This document shows, piece after piece, positions 5,630 to 6,071 of a stretch of DNA of 6,071 nt; within the stretch, counting starts at the first letter, position 1; each line of letters starts with the position of its first letter. The DNA lies in assembly GCA_012523535.1 (NCBI GenBank), contig JAAYII010000369.1, positions 1-6,071 on the forward strand, given 5' to 3'. The position numbers and the translations under genes are program-made. Source of the DNA: Peptococcaceae bacterium (GTDB lineage: Bacteria; Bacillota; Desulfitobacteriia; Desulfitobacteriales; Syntrophobotulaceae). The notes beneath the pieces were generated by a model. It was not told the DNA's origin. It ran no database searches and saw nothing but the letters and a program-made list of their open reading frames with translations.

Positions 5630-6071
5630 ATGCAGAATACAAGGGAACTTTTTTCTTCGAGATTGGGATTTATTCTCATATCGGCGGGCTGTGCCATAGG
5701 TTTAGGTAATGTATGGCGCTTTCCATATATTACTGGACAATATGGCGGCGGACTTTTTGTTCTTATTTATATTTTATTTCTTATTATTCTTGGCTTACCG
5801 ATTATGACCATGGAATTTTCGGTAGGAAGGGCCAGCAAACAAAGCGTGGCCACTTCATTTGATGTTTTGGAACCACCAGGTAGTAAATGGCATATCTTCA
5901 AATGGTTTGCCATGGCCGGCAATTATTTATTAATGATGTTCTATACAACGATTGCCGGCTGGATGGTCGCTTATCTTTTCTTTATGCTGCGGGGGGATTT
6001 TGTTGGCAGTACTCCGGAAGAAGTCGAAGGAGTATTTGGCGGTCTTGTTTCCAGCCCAACCTTATGTATTA
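5630..6071 (+). CDS. sodium-dependent symporter, NSS/SNF family (partial, 3' end outside window)
   Basis: The first 147 codons of a sodium-coupled transporter of the neurotransmitter:sodium symporter family (LeuT/MhsT fold); the gene continues past the right edge. Residues 10-33 match the family's TM1 signature SRLGFIL...GLGNVWRFPY, with Gly24-Leu25-Gly26 at the unwound centre, Ala22, Ile23 and Asn27 at positions that bind sodium in LeuT, and gate residue Arg30. TM2 contains GGGLFVLIY (39-47) and ends GLPIMTMEFSVGR (55-67); TM3 (about 92-119) places Tyr105 where LeuT has substrate-binding Tyr108. Numbering runs in step with LeuT through TM1; Cys21 replaces LeuT Asn21, which contacts the substrate amino group, a position that varies in bacterial relatives. 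The substrate is probably an amino acid, but this is family inference. It is transcribed divergently from sppA. Confidence 0.93.
   Translation, partial: MQNTRELFSSRLGFILISAGCAIGLGNVWRFPYITGQYGGGLFVLIYILFLIILGLPIMTMEFSVGRASKQSVATSFDVLEPPGSKWHIFKWFAMAGNYLLMMFYTTIAGWMVAYLFFMLRGDFVGSTPEEVEGVFGGLVSSPTLCI

Overview
The window looks like chromosomal DNA of a spore-forming, low-to-mid-GC Firmicute, probably of the Clostridia/Peptococcaceae or Negativicutes type. The grounds are Bacillota-like purine-rich ribosome binding sites on nearly every gene, AT-rich intergenic DNA with a consensus sigma-A-type promoter, a GerMN-type lipoprotein, and an sppA-RDD gene pair arranged as in Bacillus subtilis. The placement is inferred from these features; no species is recognised.

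Layout: six genes lie on the minus strand and are read from right to left. They are sppA (signal peptide peptidase), a small RDD membrane protein (probable SppI/YteJ-type SppA inhibitor), a 12-TM major facilitator transporter, then after a 157-bp gap an OmpR/PhoB-type response regulator, its sensor histidine kinase (ATGA stop/start overlap), and, cut off by the left edge, a GerMN-type lipoprotein. On the plus strand at the right edge, diverging from sppA, is the 5' part of a sodium-dependent symporter of the NSS/SNF family.

How the genes may work together: sppA and the RDD gene are 16 bp apart and form a recognisable membrane-protease and regulator unit; the transporter follows 48 bp later and may be co-transcribed. 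The response regulator and kinase have a plausible promoter of their own and are probably translationally coupled. Between the kinase and the lipoprotein lies a direct repeat resembling a WalR/PhoP-type response-regulator site, so the lipoprotein may be a target of this two-component system. The 331-bp divergent region between sppA and the symporter holds a consensus-perfect -35/-10 promoter for the symporter and several short repeats of unknown role.

Most of the window is ordinary housekeeping, envelope and transport content. I see no mobile element, CRISPR array, RNA gene or clearly novel system. The points worth a second look are regulatory: the candidate regulator site in front of the lipoprotein, the hairpin and repeated half-sites between the transporter and the two-component operon, and the repeat-rich sppA/symporter divergent region.
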